Below are positions 9,092 through 18,820 of a stretch of 38,815 nucleotides of DNA, piece by piece. Below the pieces are notes generated by a model. That model was not told where the DNA came from. It made no database searches and worked only from the letters and a program-made list of their open reading frames with translations. The stretch is taken from NCBI GenBank assembly GCA_031273305.1, contig JAISSC010000226.1:1-38815 (forward strand), written 5' to 3'. This stretch comes from Flavobacteriaceae bacterium (GTDB lineage: Bacteria; Bacteroidota; Bacteroidia; Flavobacteriales; Weeksellaceae). Each line of letters opens with the position of its first letter. Position 1 is the first letter of the stretch. The position numbers and the translations under genes are program-made.

Positions 9092-9126
9092 AAAGTGAGA
9101 TTTACACAGGCTAAATCTCACTTTTT
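9092..9126 (+). terminator. Intrinsic terminator after tRNA-fMet
   Basis: aaagtgagattta-cacaggc-taaatctcacttttt hairpin followed by a T run. Confidence 0.8.
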
Positions 9127-9195
9127 ATGTTTAAATCGTTATTTAACTTTGAAAAAATACCCCCCTTTTCGTACCCCTTATGCAGAAAGATTTAG

Positions 9196-9807
9196 TTATT
9201 TTATCTTACCTGAAAAATCTAACATCAAGTGATATAATGTTATACGTTTTTCGGTCTTGGTGATATGGTTTGACCTATATGAAAAATCGAAATTATCTAT
9301 AAACTGATATAATTGAAAATCTGAAAAATGTTTGCTGTTTTCTTTAAGATCAACGCTTTTTACAACAAAGCCCAACATTCCGTTTACTCTATAATGAGTC
9401 GGATATTTCTCTTCTATAAACCTGTTTATCCCCTCTGTAATGTACTTGTTATTTAAACTATTTTTATTATCTAATCTTTTGCACTCAATGATGTAAAAAG
9501 CATCTGTAGATTTAAAACTTCCTTCAAGGTCTATTACCTCTATATCTGAATAACCTTTTTCGTTATAATTTTCATCAATCATTCCTGTTTCAGTTTTAAA
9601 TAAATACTGATTCAGCCCTAATTCTTCTCTAATATTTTGATTATTCAGATAATCCTTGTACAACTTGTTTTTTATCTTATTCTCGTTGTTTTCAATAAAA
9701 TCATAATCCACCAACATTTTTTGATAGCATTTATATATTTGGGTTAGAATAAACTCAAAGTTACTATCAATGTAATATGTTACATATTTTGGGTTATTAA
9801 TCTTCAT
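9196..9807 (-). CDS. Hypothetical protein, candidate PD-(D/E)XK nuclease partner of the adjacent methylase
   Basis: GYSDIEVIDLEG...AFYIIECKRL fits a D...ExK core; 5 bp downstream of the methylase gene on the same strand. Confidence 0.5.
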   Translation of the reverse strand: MKINNPKYVTYYIDSNFEFILTQIYKCYQKMLVDYDFIENNENKIKNKLYKDYLNNQNIREELGLNQYLFKTETGMIDENYNEKGYSDIEVIDLEGSFKSTDAFYIIECKRLDNKNSLNNKYITEGINRFIEEKYPTHYRVNGMLGFVVKSVDLKENSKHFSDFQLYQFIDNFDFSYRSNHITKTEKRITLYHLMLDFSGKIK

Positions 9808-9812
9808 TCATA

Positions 9813-12800
9813 TTACATTTTTTCGTTATCAATTTTAAAAAATGCTTCTATAAATTCGGATAAATCCAAGTATGCTAAAGCAGGATGCCAAGATTTATAT
9901 TGATTAGGTTTGGCAACATAAAAATAATCTTCTTCAAATCCTTTAATGTCTTTTTGTAAGTAGAGATTATCACTTAAATTTTCAAAGCCTAATTGGGCTA
10001 ATGTGATTAAAAGATTCTTATCTCCATCTTTGCTCCATTCAATACAATTGGTATGTTTTGACGGTTGAGAAATTATTTTAAATTTCATCAAAATAGTATG
10101 ATTAGAAAAAATAATTTCTACCTCAAAAAAATGTCCGTTTGAGTTAAATCTTTTACTAAAATGTTCTATAAATATTTTAGCATATTCATTTAAAACCTCA
10201 GATTTATATTTTAACTTATCAATTACTTTTTTACTTTGAGTATCATTCCCTTTTAATAATGGAATTGTAACATTATTTGTATAATCTATTAGGCTTTTTT
10301 CTTGATTTGAAACCTCATATAACTCCATTAAGATTATTTCAAGCGTATTTTGTAAAACAAAAACCCTTTGAACTATAGTTTGCTTCTCAAACGTTTGAAA
10401 ATCACTTCTTTCTAATTTGTGTGACAATTTTTTTAATTCTTCAATACGTGCTTTTAATACATCTATATTTCCAGCTATAAGCAACGGGATGGAAAATTTA
10501 TCTTCTCTATCATGAGATTGTTCCCTTTCTATTCCTATCGAAGAATTTGTATTTACCAAAAAATAACTAAAAAGTCCGGAATTGAAAAGAGCTTCAAGTA
10601 AATAAATAATTTCTTTGGCTTTATCAGTTAGTGGTTTTATTCCTGTAATAGCATCAGTATAAATTACATCATAAAGAGAGATAGATGATTTTAACTTAAA
10701 ATCATTGCTTACTCCTTTACCTACAAGCAGAACAGGGGATTTAAATAAATCTATTTTTCTTTGTCTATGAACAAAATCTAAATTTGACAAAAAATTGCTT
10801 GTGTAATTTACAACAAAAGATTTTAATCCTTTCTGTTTGGAATTGATGGAATAATTAATCTTTTTATGTTCATCTATTGGATTTTTATCCCCGCCACCAA
10901 CAGAAATTCCTTTTCCAAAAAGGAATTGTTTTTTATCTGAGATATATTCATATATAGATTTATGATTCTTCAACCTTTTAATAAAATAATAATCTAAAAT
11001 ATTTCCATATACTAAAACTTTCCACAACCAATCATCATCTACAAAGTAATTTTGAGATATTTCTTTAACATCATATTTCTCTATCACCATTAACTTAAAG
11101 GTTTCAAAAAATATGTTAGGTTTTAGGGAAATGTGCTTTATTATATTCTTTTTTAAATTATTTTCTTCATTGCCTTTTGCGTAAAAAAGAATGGTTGCAG
11201 GAGCAACAGCTTTATCATTTGACTTGTCAAAAACCTGATGTCTGACAGAAGATAATTCAAAAACTTGTCTTACTTTAAATCTGTTTAAAAAGTATTTTCT
11301 GAACACCCCTCTCTTTTCTTTTTTTCGGCTAATCTTATACAATACCTTACTAACAACTATCAAAGCGACCTCTTCAAAATCAAAATCAGATACTCTTACT
11401 AAAAATGCTTCTGCAATTTCCCTGTTTTCTATTTCTAAAGTACTGTTTTCTCGTTTTTTCCTGTTTTCAATATACTTTTCAAATAGTTGTTTTTCTTTTG
11501 GGTGTTTAGTCGCCCAAGGAGGGTTTCCTAATATAAACCGGAAATGATGTTTTTTTAATTCTGTATTAAACGGTTTTTGAATATCAAAGAAATCATTAGT
11601 AAAAAAGTTTGTACCTATTAACTCAGGGAATCTGAAGCCAACAATACTTTTAGGCGTTAGATTATCCAATAAAGTTATATATAAAGAGAAAATAGCTACA
11701 CTAATTGCATTCTCATCTTTATCAACACCAAAAATATTGTCCTTCAATAATCGTTTAAGAGTTTTTTTATACTCTTCATGGTTCTCTTCTTTAAAATATT
11801 CGGGATTGTTCTTCTGGTATTGGAAAATAATTTGTCTTAATGTTTCTACCAAGAAAATCCCTGAACCACAAGCAGGGTCTAATACTTTACAATTATAGTG
11901 ATTGGGGTTTCCCTTAAAATATTTTGATACGGTTTCTTTTTGTATATAATCAACAAGAAATAAAGGAGTATAATAAGCTCCTGTTCCTGCTTGTTTTTCT
12001 ACTCCAATAAATTTTTCATAAACATTGCTGATAAATTCAATTGGAATAATTGAGAAATCATAAATATCAAAAAACGAGGGTTGATGGCTACCATCTTTGT
12101 AAATTTTTCCTCCTTGTAAAAGCTCTTTAATTTTTAGTAGATGAGAATCATTTATCTTTTCTTTTTCAAGTATTTCAATACCATCAATAGAATGTTTTAA
12201 TGGGAATAAGTTTCCATTAAAATCATCTTTAACTTGTTGAAAAAAATTATAGGCTTTCTCTTTGTCATCAAGTATTTCGTAAAAATCTTCTTTTTTTGTT
12301 ATACCATAAACATTTAACTCAACATTTCTATCAATCAAATATCTAATGAAAATAACTCTACCTATTAAAGAGTTTGCCACTTTAGGATGTAGTTTGCCAA
12401 TGTTTATTAGTACACCCCTCGCATCTTCAATATTTTTAAGAAGATAAGAATCTACTCTGTTTTTCTGTTCAAAATCCTTTTTGTATTTCTCCCAACTTTT
12501 CCCTGTGATTAATTCAAAATATTCAAAATCAGAAATATTTTTATTTGGGGTTAAAGTCTCTAATCTTTCAGTAGATTTTAAAAATTTGAATCCGTTCTTT
12601 ATCAACCACTGATTCCCATCATTTATAAATATTGCAGGAGATTGATTAAGATTCCATATTTGCTTTTCTAACCTTTCTAAATTTCTCTTTTTTTCAAAAA
12701 ATAAAATTAAAGGCTCGTTGTTTATGCAGAAAAAAGCATCAGGTTTAACACTTTCACAAAATACTTCTTTTAATCTGATTGAAAGAAAACCTGTTTTTTT

Positions 12801-12878
12801 ATTTCGTAAATCATCATAGAAAAATAATCCGTCTTTATCCGACAGATTTAAAAATTCTAATAACTGATTTAGTTCCAT
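9813..12878 (-). CDS. N-6 adenine DNA methyltransferase, Eco57I/type IIG-like restriction-modification protein
   Basis: Motif I VLDPACGSGIFLVETL, motif IV ILGNPPW, FGVDKDENAISVAIFSL; large helical and target-recognition-like regions. The provided ORF begins at 12911 but ATG at 12878 (MELNQLLEF) is the likelier start. Confidence 0.82.
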   Translation of the reverse strand: MELNQLLEFLNLSDKDGLFFYDDLRNKKTGFLSIRLKEVFCESVKPDAFFCINNEPLILFFEKKRNLERLEKQIWNLNQSPAIFINDGNQWLIKNGFKFLKSTERLETLTPNKNISDFEYFELITGKSWEKYKKDFEQKNRVDSYLLKNIEDARGVLINIGKLHPKVANSLIGRVIFIRYLIDRNVELNVYGITKKEDFYEILDDKEKAYNFFQQVKDDFNGNLFPLKHSIDGIEILEKEKINDSHLLKIKELLQGGKIYKDGSHQPSFFDIYDFSIIPIEFISNVYEKFIGVEKQAGTGAYYTPLFLVDYIQKETVSKYFKGNPNHYNCKVLDPACGSGIFLVETLRQIIFQYQKNNPEYFKEENHEEYKKTLKRLLKDNIFGVDKDENAISVAIFSLYITLLDNLTPKSIVGFRFPELIGTNFFTNDFFDIQKPFNTELKKHHFRFILGNPPWATKHPKEKQLFEKYIENRKKRENSTLEIENREIAEAFLVRVSDFDFEEVALIVVSKVLYKISRKKEKRGVFRKYFLNRFKVRQVFELSSVRHQVFDKSNDKAVAPATILFYAKGNEENNLKKNIIKHISLKPNIFFETFKLMVIEKYDVKEISQNYFVDDDWLWKVLVYGNILDYYFIKRLKNHKSIYEYISDKKQFLFGKGISVGGGDKNPIDEHKKINYSINSKQKGLKSFVVNYTSNFLSNLDFVHRQRKIDLFKSPVLLVGKGVSNDFKLKSSISLYDVIYTDAITGIKPLTDKAKEIIYLLEALFNSGLFSYFLVNTNSSIGIEREQSHDREDKFSIPLLIAGNIDVLKARIEELKKLSHKLERSDFQTFEKQTIVQRVFVLQNTLEIILMELYEVSNQEKSLIDYTNNVTIPLLKGNDTQSKKVIDKLKYKSEVLNEYAKIFIEHFSKRFNSNGHFFEVEIIFSNHTILMKFKIISQPSKHTNCIEWSKDGDKNLLITLAQLGFENLSDNLYLQKDIKGFEEDYFYVAKPNQYKSWHPALAYLDLSEFIEAFFKIDNEKM

Positions 12879-13075
12879 AATAAAAACTTTCCAAAGTACA
12901 AAACTACTCAATAAAAAAACAAAATCCCAAATGTAAAATGAATTTCCGTAGATTCAACTAATAAAAACTCTTTCCTTAAAAGACGTAAGCAGCTTTCGCC
13001 GTAGCCACAAAACATAACCTCCACCTATGGAGGGTGAATTTTAAGTTATATTAAAAATTTAGCAATACCGCTTTC

Positions 13076-13699
13076 TTAAATATACAAACTCAAATCTCCC
13101 TTTCCCTGACGAATAAGTATCGGCTCTCCTGAAGTAACGTCCACCACCGTAGATGCCGTATAGTCTCCTATTCCGCTATCAATTACCAAATCCACAAGTT
13201 TATCGTATTTTTCGGCAATTAATTCCGGGTCGGTAGAATATTCCATGATTTCATCATCGCTATGTGTGGAAGTGGAAGCTATCGGGTTTCCTAATCTCTC
13301 TACTATTATTCTCGGAACAATATTATCGGGAACCCTAATTCCGACGGTTTTTTTATTTTTATAGGTTACGGGCAGGTTATTGGAGGCGTTTAAAATAAAG
13401 GTAAAAGGTCCCGGCAAAGTTCTTTTCAACAACTTAAATATCGTATTATCTATAGGTCTGGAAAACTTGGATAAATCGCTTAAATCATTACAAACAAAAG
13501 AAAAATGAACTTTTTCCAACTTCACACCTTTTATTTGCGCCAACTTTTCCATTGCCCTGTGATTAAATATATCACACCCTAATCCATATACCGTATCCGT
13601 AGGATATATGATTATGCCGCCTTTTTTCAATACTCCTACCACTTCGTTAATCTGTTTTTCAGAAGGATTATCCGGATGAATTTTTAATATTTTTGCCAT
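13076..13699 (-). CDS. tsaC: L-threonylcarbamoyladenylate synthase (YrdC/Sua5 family)
   Basis: GGIIIYPTDTVYGLGCDIFN, GPFTFILNA, VGIRVPDN, ASTVVDVT motifs. Confidence 0.9.
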   Translation of the reverse strand: MAKILKIHPDNPSEKQINEVVGVLKKGGIIIYPTDTVYGLGCDIFNHRAMEKLAQIKGVKLEKVHFSFVCNDLSDLSKFSRPIDNTIFKLLKRTLPGPFTFILNASNNLPVTYKNKKTVGIRVPDNIVPRIIVERLGNPIASTSTHSDDEIMEYSTDPELIAEKYDKLVDLVIDSGIGDYTASTVVDVTSGEPILIRQGKGDLSLYI

Positions 13700-13746
13700 A
13701 GTTTGAAAGATTTGTTTTTACAGTTCCAAGTAAGTATTTTTTGTCG

Positions 13747-14769
13747 TTAGTTTTCGCTATAATCGTTAAATTCATTATTATAAACATCCAAAAGCAGGAA
13801 AAATAAGGATAAGAGAATCGGTCCGAAGATCAATCCCAGAAATCCAAAGATATTCATTCCAAAGATCACTCCGAAAATGGTAATAAGAGGGTGTACATCA
13901 TCCAGTTTTTTTAATAAAGTAAACCTAACGACATTATCAGAGGTTCCGATAACTATTATCCCATAAAGAAGAACAAAAACTGCCTGCCAGATTTGTCCGG
14001 AGGTAAGTAATAAAATAGCGATGGGAATATATGCTAACGCAGAACCGACAATAGGAAGCATGGAAGCAAAGGTAGTAACTGCAAACCAAAACCACAGGTT
14101 ATCCAACCCGACAATTAAATATCCTATCACTCCCACAATACCCTGAACCAGAGCCACTGCCGGAATCCCGATGGCATTAGACTGAATCATCTTTTTTAAT
14201 CTCTGTCCTAATTTTATCGTATTTTCTGCTTTTAGCGGAGACCACCTCATAAAGGTTGCTTCCATCTTCCTGATATTCGTAATCATAAAAAAGAAGATAA
14301 AAAACGAGAAGAAGAAAACTATTATGGAGTTGACCGTTGAGTTTAAAATACGGGGGATAAATTTTCCCGCCCATGTTGTAAACTGAATCACATTTTCTTT
14401 GCTTAACAGATTAAACCCATAACCGGTTTGTAATTCGTGCACTATTCTGATTATGGAATCATTTATATTCTTGGAATAAGAAACAGCCATATGAACCTTA
14501 GAATAGGTGAGTTCTACCAATAAATAAACAGGGGCGGAAACAATCAAAATGGCTAAAACAAAAATAAGTCCCGTAGCCGGCCATTTATTCCACTTCTTTT
14601 TTTCCGTCAGATACAAAAAGAAATTTCTGGATAGAGCATACAGTGTTGCCGCACCTAACAAGCTCGGTAAGAAAACCGCCAACTGGCTTACTATAAGAGC
14701 AAACAGAGCTATTATTATAAGTATAAACAGTACCTGATGTATTATTTTTCCGTTTATCTTGTTTTTCAT
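13747..14769 (-). CDS. AI-2E family transporter (PerM-like membrane protein)
   Basis: Multi-pass membrane protein; C-terminal region VHPLITIFGVIFGMNIFGFLGLIFGPILL is typical of the family. Confidence 0.85.
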   Translation of the reverse strand: MKNKINGKIIHQVLFILIIIALFALIVSQLAVFLPSLLGAATLYALSRNFFLYLTEKKKWNKWPATGLIFVLAILIVSAPVYLLVELTYSKVHMAVSYSKNINDSIIRIVHELQTGYGFNLLSKENVIQFTTWAGKFIPRILNSTVNSIIVFFFSFFIFFFMITNIRKMEATFMRWSPLKAENTIKLGQRLKKMIQSNAIGIPAVALVQGIVGVIGYLIVGLDNLWFWFAVTTFASMLPIVGSALAYIPIAILLLTSGQIWQAVFVLLYGIIVIGTSDNVVRFTLLKKLDDVHPLITIFGVIFGMNIFGFLGLIFGPILLSLFFLLLDVYNNEFNDYSEN

Positions 14770-14787
14770 GTGAAAAAATTAATCCGG

Positions 14788-15219
14788 TTACAAATTATTC
14801 TTATTATGTATAAAATATTCCACTGCCTCTTCATAGCCCTGCAATCCTTTTCCTTTGATTTGGTACACACATGCATTTAGGGTAACGGAAATTTTTCTAA
14901 AATCCTCACGTTTTCCTATATCTGAAATATGTACCTCTATTGCCGGAGTGGTCACTGATTTCAATGCATCATGGATCGCATAGGAATAATGGGTATACGC
15001 TCCGGGATTGATCACGATTCCGGCATAGGAAAAACCGACTTCATGAATCTTATCAATAATTGAGCCTTCATGATTAGACTGGAAATATTCTAACTCAATG
15101 GATTTAAATTTCTCCCGTAACTGATTAAAATAATCTTCAAAAGTCTGAGTACCATAAACCTCAGGCTCCCTTTTCCCCAATAAATTTAAATTCGGACCAT
15201 TTATAATCAATATTTTCAT
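14788..15219 (-). CDS. aroQ: Type II 3-dehydroquinate dehydratase
   Basis: MKILIINGPNLNLLGKREPEVYG, NHEGSIIDKIHE, INPGAYTHYSYAIHDAL, EVHISDI. Confidence 0.95.
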   Translation of the reverse strand: MKILIINGPNLNLLGKREPEVYGTQTFEDYFNQLREKFKSIELEYFQSNHEGSIIDKIHEVGFSYAGIVINPGAYTHYSYAIHDALKSVTTPAIEVHISDIGKREDFRKISVTLNACVYQIKGKGLQGYEEAVEYFIHNKNNL

Positions 15220-15266
15220 AATCAATTTTTCACGAAGGTATAAAAGAATAAAATACGGATATAAAT

Positions 15267-15298
15267 TTTGAAAGAAAAAAAATAAATAAGTATATTTG
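15267..15298 (+). promoter_or_regulatory. Bacteroidota-type promoter for tRNA-Leu (TTTG-N20-TATATTTG)
   Basis: TTTG 15267-15270 and TATATTTG 15291-15298, 14 bp before the tRNA. Confidence 0.75.
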
Positions 15299-15312
15299 CC
15301 CTCCCAATGAAT

Positions 15313-15396
15313 GCCCGGATGGCGGAATTGGTAGACGCGCTGGACTCAAAATCCAGTGATAGCAATATCGTGCGGGTTCGATTCCCGCTCCGGGTA
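15313..15396 (+). tRNA. tRNA-Leu (CAA anticodon), 3' CCA not encoded
   Basis: GCCCGGATGGCGGAATTGGTAGACGCGCTGGACTCAAAATCCAGTG...GGTTCGATTCCCGCTCCGGGTA: class II variable arm, CAA anticodon. Confidence 0.95.
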
Positions 15397-15403
15397 CACT
15401 TAC

Positions 15404-15448
15404 AAAGACTTAATTTATTGTTAATCAATAGTTAAGTCTTTTTTATTT
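15404..15448 (+). terminator. Intrinsic terminator after tRNA-Leu
   Basis: aaagacttaatttattg / caatagttaagtctttttt stem-loop with T run. Confidence 0.7.
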
Positions 15449-15612
15449 TCCGGTTATGCTAAAAGAGGAATGAAAAAAAATTCAAAATCTTGAAAAAATA
15501 ATTTTTTTATGTATTATTTTTTTGTTACGTTTGCAAAAAATTAGTTCATTTAAGTTAAGAATGATCTCTTTTGATGTATATAAATAATAAAAAACCCATA
15601 AATAATTTTAAT

Positions 15613-16263
15613 ATGAAAAAAGTAATTAAGAAATTGTGCCTTTTTACAGCCATTGTTGTATTGTTACCCGTAGCCATAGGCTGTAGTGATGATGATGAAA
15701 AAGATAACAGTGCATATGAACAAGAGCAATATAACAAATTTGTGCCTTCTGAAATAGGAGAGACTATAAACCAACTTGGCTTGGAGATTTATAGAGGAAC
15801 TAATCCCCCGGATGTCAGCGGATATTATTTAATCGAACTTCTTCCTAGTGTTGGGAAATTAGTTAATGATTCCAAAATAAAGTTATATGATTACAGCAAG
15901 GCGGAGTTAAAGATCAGTTTGTTAGGCTATGAAGTTAAAACAGGAACAGATGAACTATTAGCGGTACATACGGCAAGTGATGCATTTATAACAGGGGAAG
16001 GCGATAAATTTACTATCTTTTTTGAAGAAGATTCTTATGAAGGTATACCGGCTATTACATTGACTATTTTGTCAGGGGAATTAGACAGAGATGAAGATGG
16101 AGGGATAAAAGGAATAAAAGATGTTCAGTATGCCCTTATAATGAAAGATAATAAAAACAATGTTACTCTTATAAAAAATAATATAGTAAACGGTTGGGGG
16201 CAGTTATTTAAGGATGGTCATGTAGATGTTATTTCCCAAGAAAAGTTTGAAACAAACAACTAA
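15613..16263 (+). CDS. Predicted lipoprotein of unknown function
   Basis: MKKVIKKLCLFTAIVVLLPVAIGC|SDDDEK lipobox followed by acidic residues resembling the Bacteroidota lipoprotein export signal. The ORF opens at 15571 but 15613 fits the signal peptide. Confidence 0.75.
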   Translation: MKKVIKKLCLFTAIVVLLPVAIGCSDDDEKDNSAYEQEQYNKFVPSEIGETINQLGLEIYRGTNPPDVSGYYLIELLPSVGKLVNDSKIKLYDYSKAELKISLLGYEVKTGTDELLAVHTASDAFITGEGDKFTIFFEEDSYEGIPAITLTILSGELDRDEDGGIKGIKDVQYALIMKDNKNNVTLIKNNIVNGWGQLFKDGHVDVISQEKFETNN

Positions 16264-16429
16264 AACTTCCGACAATAAGAAAGCGTAAGTTCGTTGTCGT
16301 TGATTGGGAATAATTTATAACGCATTTTATTATCTTATTCCGTTAAAATAAGTTGGAGATTTAGATTAAAGAATTTTCATCGGGAGGCAGAAATGTAAAG
16401 TTTTCCTGTTTACCGTCAAATAAAAAGTA

Positions 16430-16470
16430 AAGAGGCTGTCCAAAGTAGAGCAGCCTCTTAATTTTTTAAA
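16430..16470. terminator. Bidirectional terminator between the lipoprotein gene and rpiB
   Basis: aagaggctg-N12-cagcctctt hairpin flanked by A-rich/T-rich sequence between convergent genes. Confidence 0.75.
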
Positions 16471-16485
16471 TTAGTTTATGTGTCA

Positions 16486-16947
16486 TTATTTTTTAGAATA
16501 TTCTTGTTCATAATCGCAGATTCGTTTCACTTTCGGAGCAGAGCCGCCACCGCTAAATTCAGATTCCAGCCATATTTCCAACAAATTCTTAGCTAGTTCT
16601 ACACCAATTACCCTTTCTCCAAAACAGATAATTTGTGCATCGTTGCTTTTTCTGGCTCTTTGGGCTGAGAAAGGATCATGACAGACTGCTGCCCGCACTC
16701 CGGGAATTTTATTAGCGGTAATAGCCATTCCTATTCCGGTTCCGCAGGTTAAAACTGCTCTCTCAAACTCTCCTGCAGCTACTGCCTTTGCAACGCTTGC
16801 TGCAACGTCAGGATATAAAACCACCTCTCCTTTTTCGGCTCCAAAATCCGTTACCTCATATCCGGACTTTTCCAAATGTTCTTTTAGTACTGCTTTCAGG
16901 CTATAAGCAGCCTCATCGCACCCGATAGCTATCTTTTTCTTTTCCAT
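16486..16947 (-). CDS. rpiB: Ribose-5-phosphate isomerase B
   Basis: IAIGCDEAAYSLK, LTCGTGIGMAITANKIPGVRAAVCHDPFSAQ. Confidence 0.92.
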   Translation of the reverse strand: MEKKKIAIGCDEAAYSLKAVLKEHLEKSGYEVTDFGAEKGEVVLYPDVAASVAKAVAAGEFERAVLTCGTGIGMAITANKIPGVRAAVCHDPFSAQRARKSNDAQIICFGERVIGVELAKNLLEIWLESEFSGGGSAPKVKRICDYEQEYSKK

Positions 16948-17252
16948 GTTCTTTAATTTATGTTTAGTTAATGTTCTACTTTGATTAATTTTTTACCTAA
17001 CAAAAATAGTTACTAAATCGAAATTACAAAGCATAAAATAGAAATATTTTTTATGATATAGAACATATTTAATCTTTCCAATAACAACAATTTCTCATTC
17101 AATTTATTCAAATCCAATCTATTAATACGTGTTTAATTAATTTCGGAAACGAAAGCATTAAAAGGGCATTTTTGATATTGGTTTAAAATCATACATCCGT
17201 ACAGGAAAAAGCCGGTTGTACCTTGATGTAATAGGTTAATTTGATAAGAATT

Positions 17253-18704
17253 TTACAGTTTTTCTAATGTCAGGTATTGGTTTACTACATCAGGTATTTC
17301 TTCCTGATAATGAGTTACGTATATCAGGGCTTTATCCGGAGTGCAGAAACGTTCGATTATTTTCTTAACCTGACGTTTATTCTCCATATCCAATCCGTGG
17401 AGAGGTTCGTCGAGTATCAAAAGTTCCGGGTCTTTTACAAATACCCGTGCCAAAAGGATTAGCCGTTGTTCTCCTGTGGAAATGTTGAGGAAAGAAGTAT
17501 CTTTGATTTTCTCAATCCCGAAGATTTTCATCCATTTCAGAGCAATTATTTCCTGTTCTTTGTTGCATTTTTTATAAAGCCCGATGGTATCAAAGAACCC
17601 GGAACCTACGATGTCCAGACAACTGACATTTTTTTGATAGTATAGATGCATTTCAGGAGAGATATACCCTGTGTGTTTTTTGATGTCCCAGATGCTTTCT
17701 CCGGTTCCTCTTTTGCGGTCGAACAACGTAATATCGTTAGCATAAGCCTGAGGATTATCCGCAACTACTAAACTCAAAAGGGTAGATTTACCTGACCCGT
17801 TAGGCCCTGATAAAGCCCACTTTTCTCCTCTTTTTACCTGCCATGATAAATTTTTGAGGATGGTTCGGGTTCCGTATTTTATGGTTACGTTTTTGAACGA
17901 CAGGGCATTTTTGAATGAAATTTTTTCTTTTTTACCCTGAATATCGGATAAATATCTTGGTTCTATCTTGGATTTGAATAGCTTTTTATGCAGACCTCGA
18001 TCGGATAAAAAATCTGAGTAATAAAGGGCGGGAAGCAAGGTTTTATCTTTTATCGGCAACACATGCGTAATGACAGGCGAAATGTCTGCTATATCTGAAA
18101 CAACAAGGATGATTTGCAGGTTTTCCATTTGAGCAAGTCGTTTCAAAACTTCTCTCAAAACGTTCCTTGAGTTGGCATCCAATCCGATAAAAGGATTATC
18201 CAGAACTAAAATACGGGGTTTAGCGGACAGGGAACGAACAATCAAAAATTTTCGTAGTTCTCCGCTCGATAATAGGTTAATCTTTTTTTCAATCAGGTCT
18301 TCGATTCCGAAAACAGAAATCAGATAATGAATCCAGTCCTGTTCAGGTTCTTTATCCAAGAAATCCTTTACGGTAGCCACTTCTTCTTCCAGTCCAATAT
18401 TCCAACGTTGTTGATAATAGCCGTTTTGTATGTCTGTGAGGCTATAAATATCGCGGAATGCAACAAATTTTATACATTTCCGTATACTCTGCGGGTTTCC
18501 CAATTCGTCCTTGCAAATGATCTCTCCGGACTTTATAGCATGCTTCCCGGATAGAATATCTGTAAGTAAGGTTTTTCCTGCTCCGTTGGGGCCAATAACC
18601 GCCCAATGTTGGTCTTTTTTTATGTTCCAGTTGATTGGTGTTGAAAAAACCAGAAAATCCATACTCGGAATTACGTTTTTGATTTCGATAAGTGTTTGGG
18701 ACAT
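17253..18704 (-). CDS. Duplicated ABC ATPase (ModF-like), no adjacent permease
   Basis: Two Walker A motifs (GPNGAGKT, GPNGSGKS), two signature regions (LSSGELRK, ISTGEQRL), two Walker B motifs. Confidence 0.85.
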   Translation of the reverse strand: MSQTLIEIKNVIPSMDFLVFSTPINWNIKKDQHWAVIGPNGAGKTLLTDILSGKHAIKSGEIICKDELGNPQSIRKCIKFVAFRDIYSLTDIQNGYYQQRWNIGLEEEVATVKDFLDKEPEQDWIHYLISVFGIEDLIEKKINLLSSGELRKFLIVRSLSAKPRILVLDNPFIGLDANSRNVLREVLKRLAQMENLQIILVVSDIADISPVITHVLPIKDKTLLPALYYSDFLSDRGLHKKLFKSKIEPRYLSDIQGKKEKISFKNALSFKNVTIKYGTRTILKNLSWQVKRGEKWALSGPNGSGKSTLLSLVVADNPQAYANDITLFDRKRGTGESIWDIKKHTGYISPEMHLYYQKNVSCLDIVGSGFFDTIGLYKKCNKEQEIIALKWMKIFGIEKIKDTSFLNISTGEQRLILLARVFVKDPELLILDEPLHGLDMENKRQVKKIIERFCTPDKALIYVTHYQEEIPDVVNQYLTLEKL

Positions 18705-18820
18705 TAGTTATTGATTACAAATATTCTTTGCTATATCGTTGCATGGTAAAGCATAGCGTTCCACTTGAATTAGTCCAAAGGTAAAAAAATATTAGGAATT
18801 TTTAACGGCAAAAACCAAAA

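Noticed and set aside
15222-15428. Minus-strand ORF (SGNRTRTILLSLDFESSASTNSAIRA)
   Set aside because: Antisense of tRNA-Leu; spurious.
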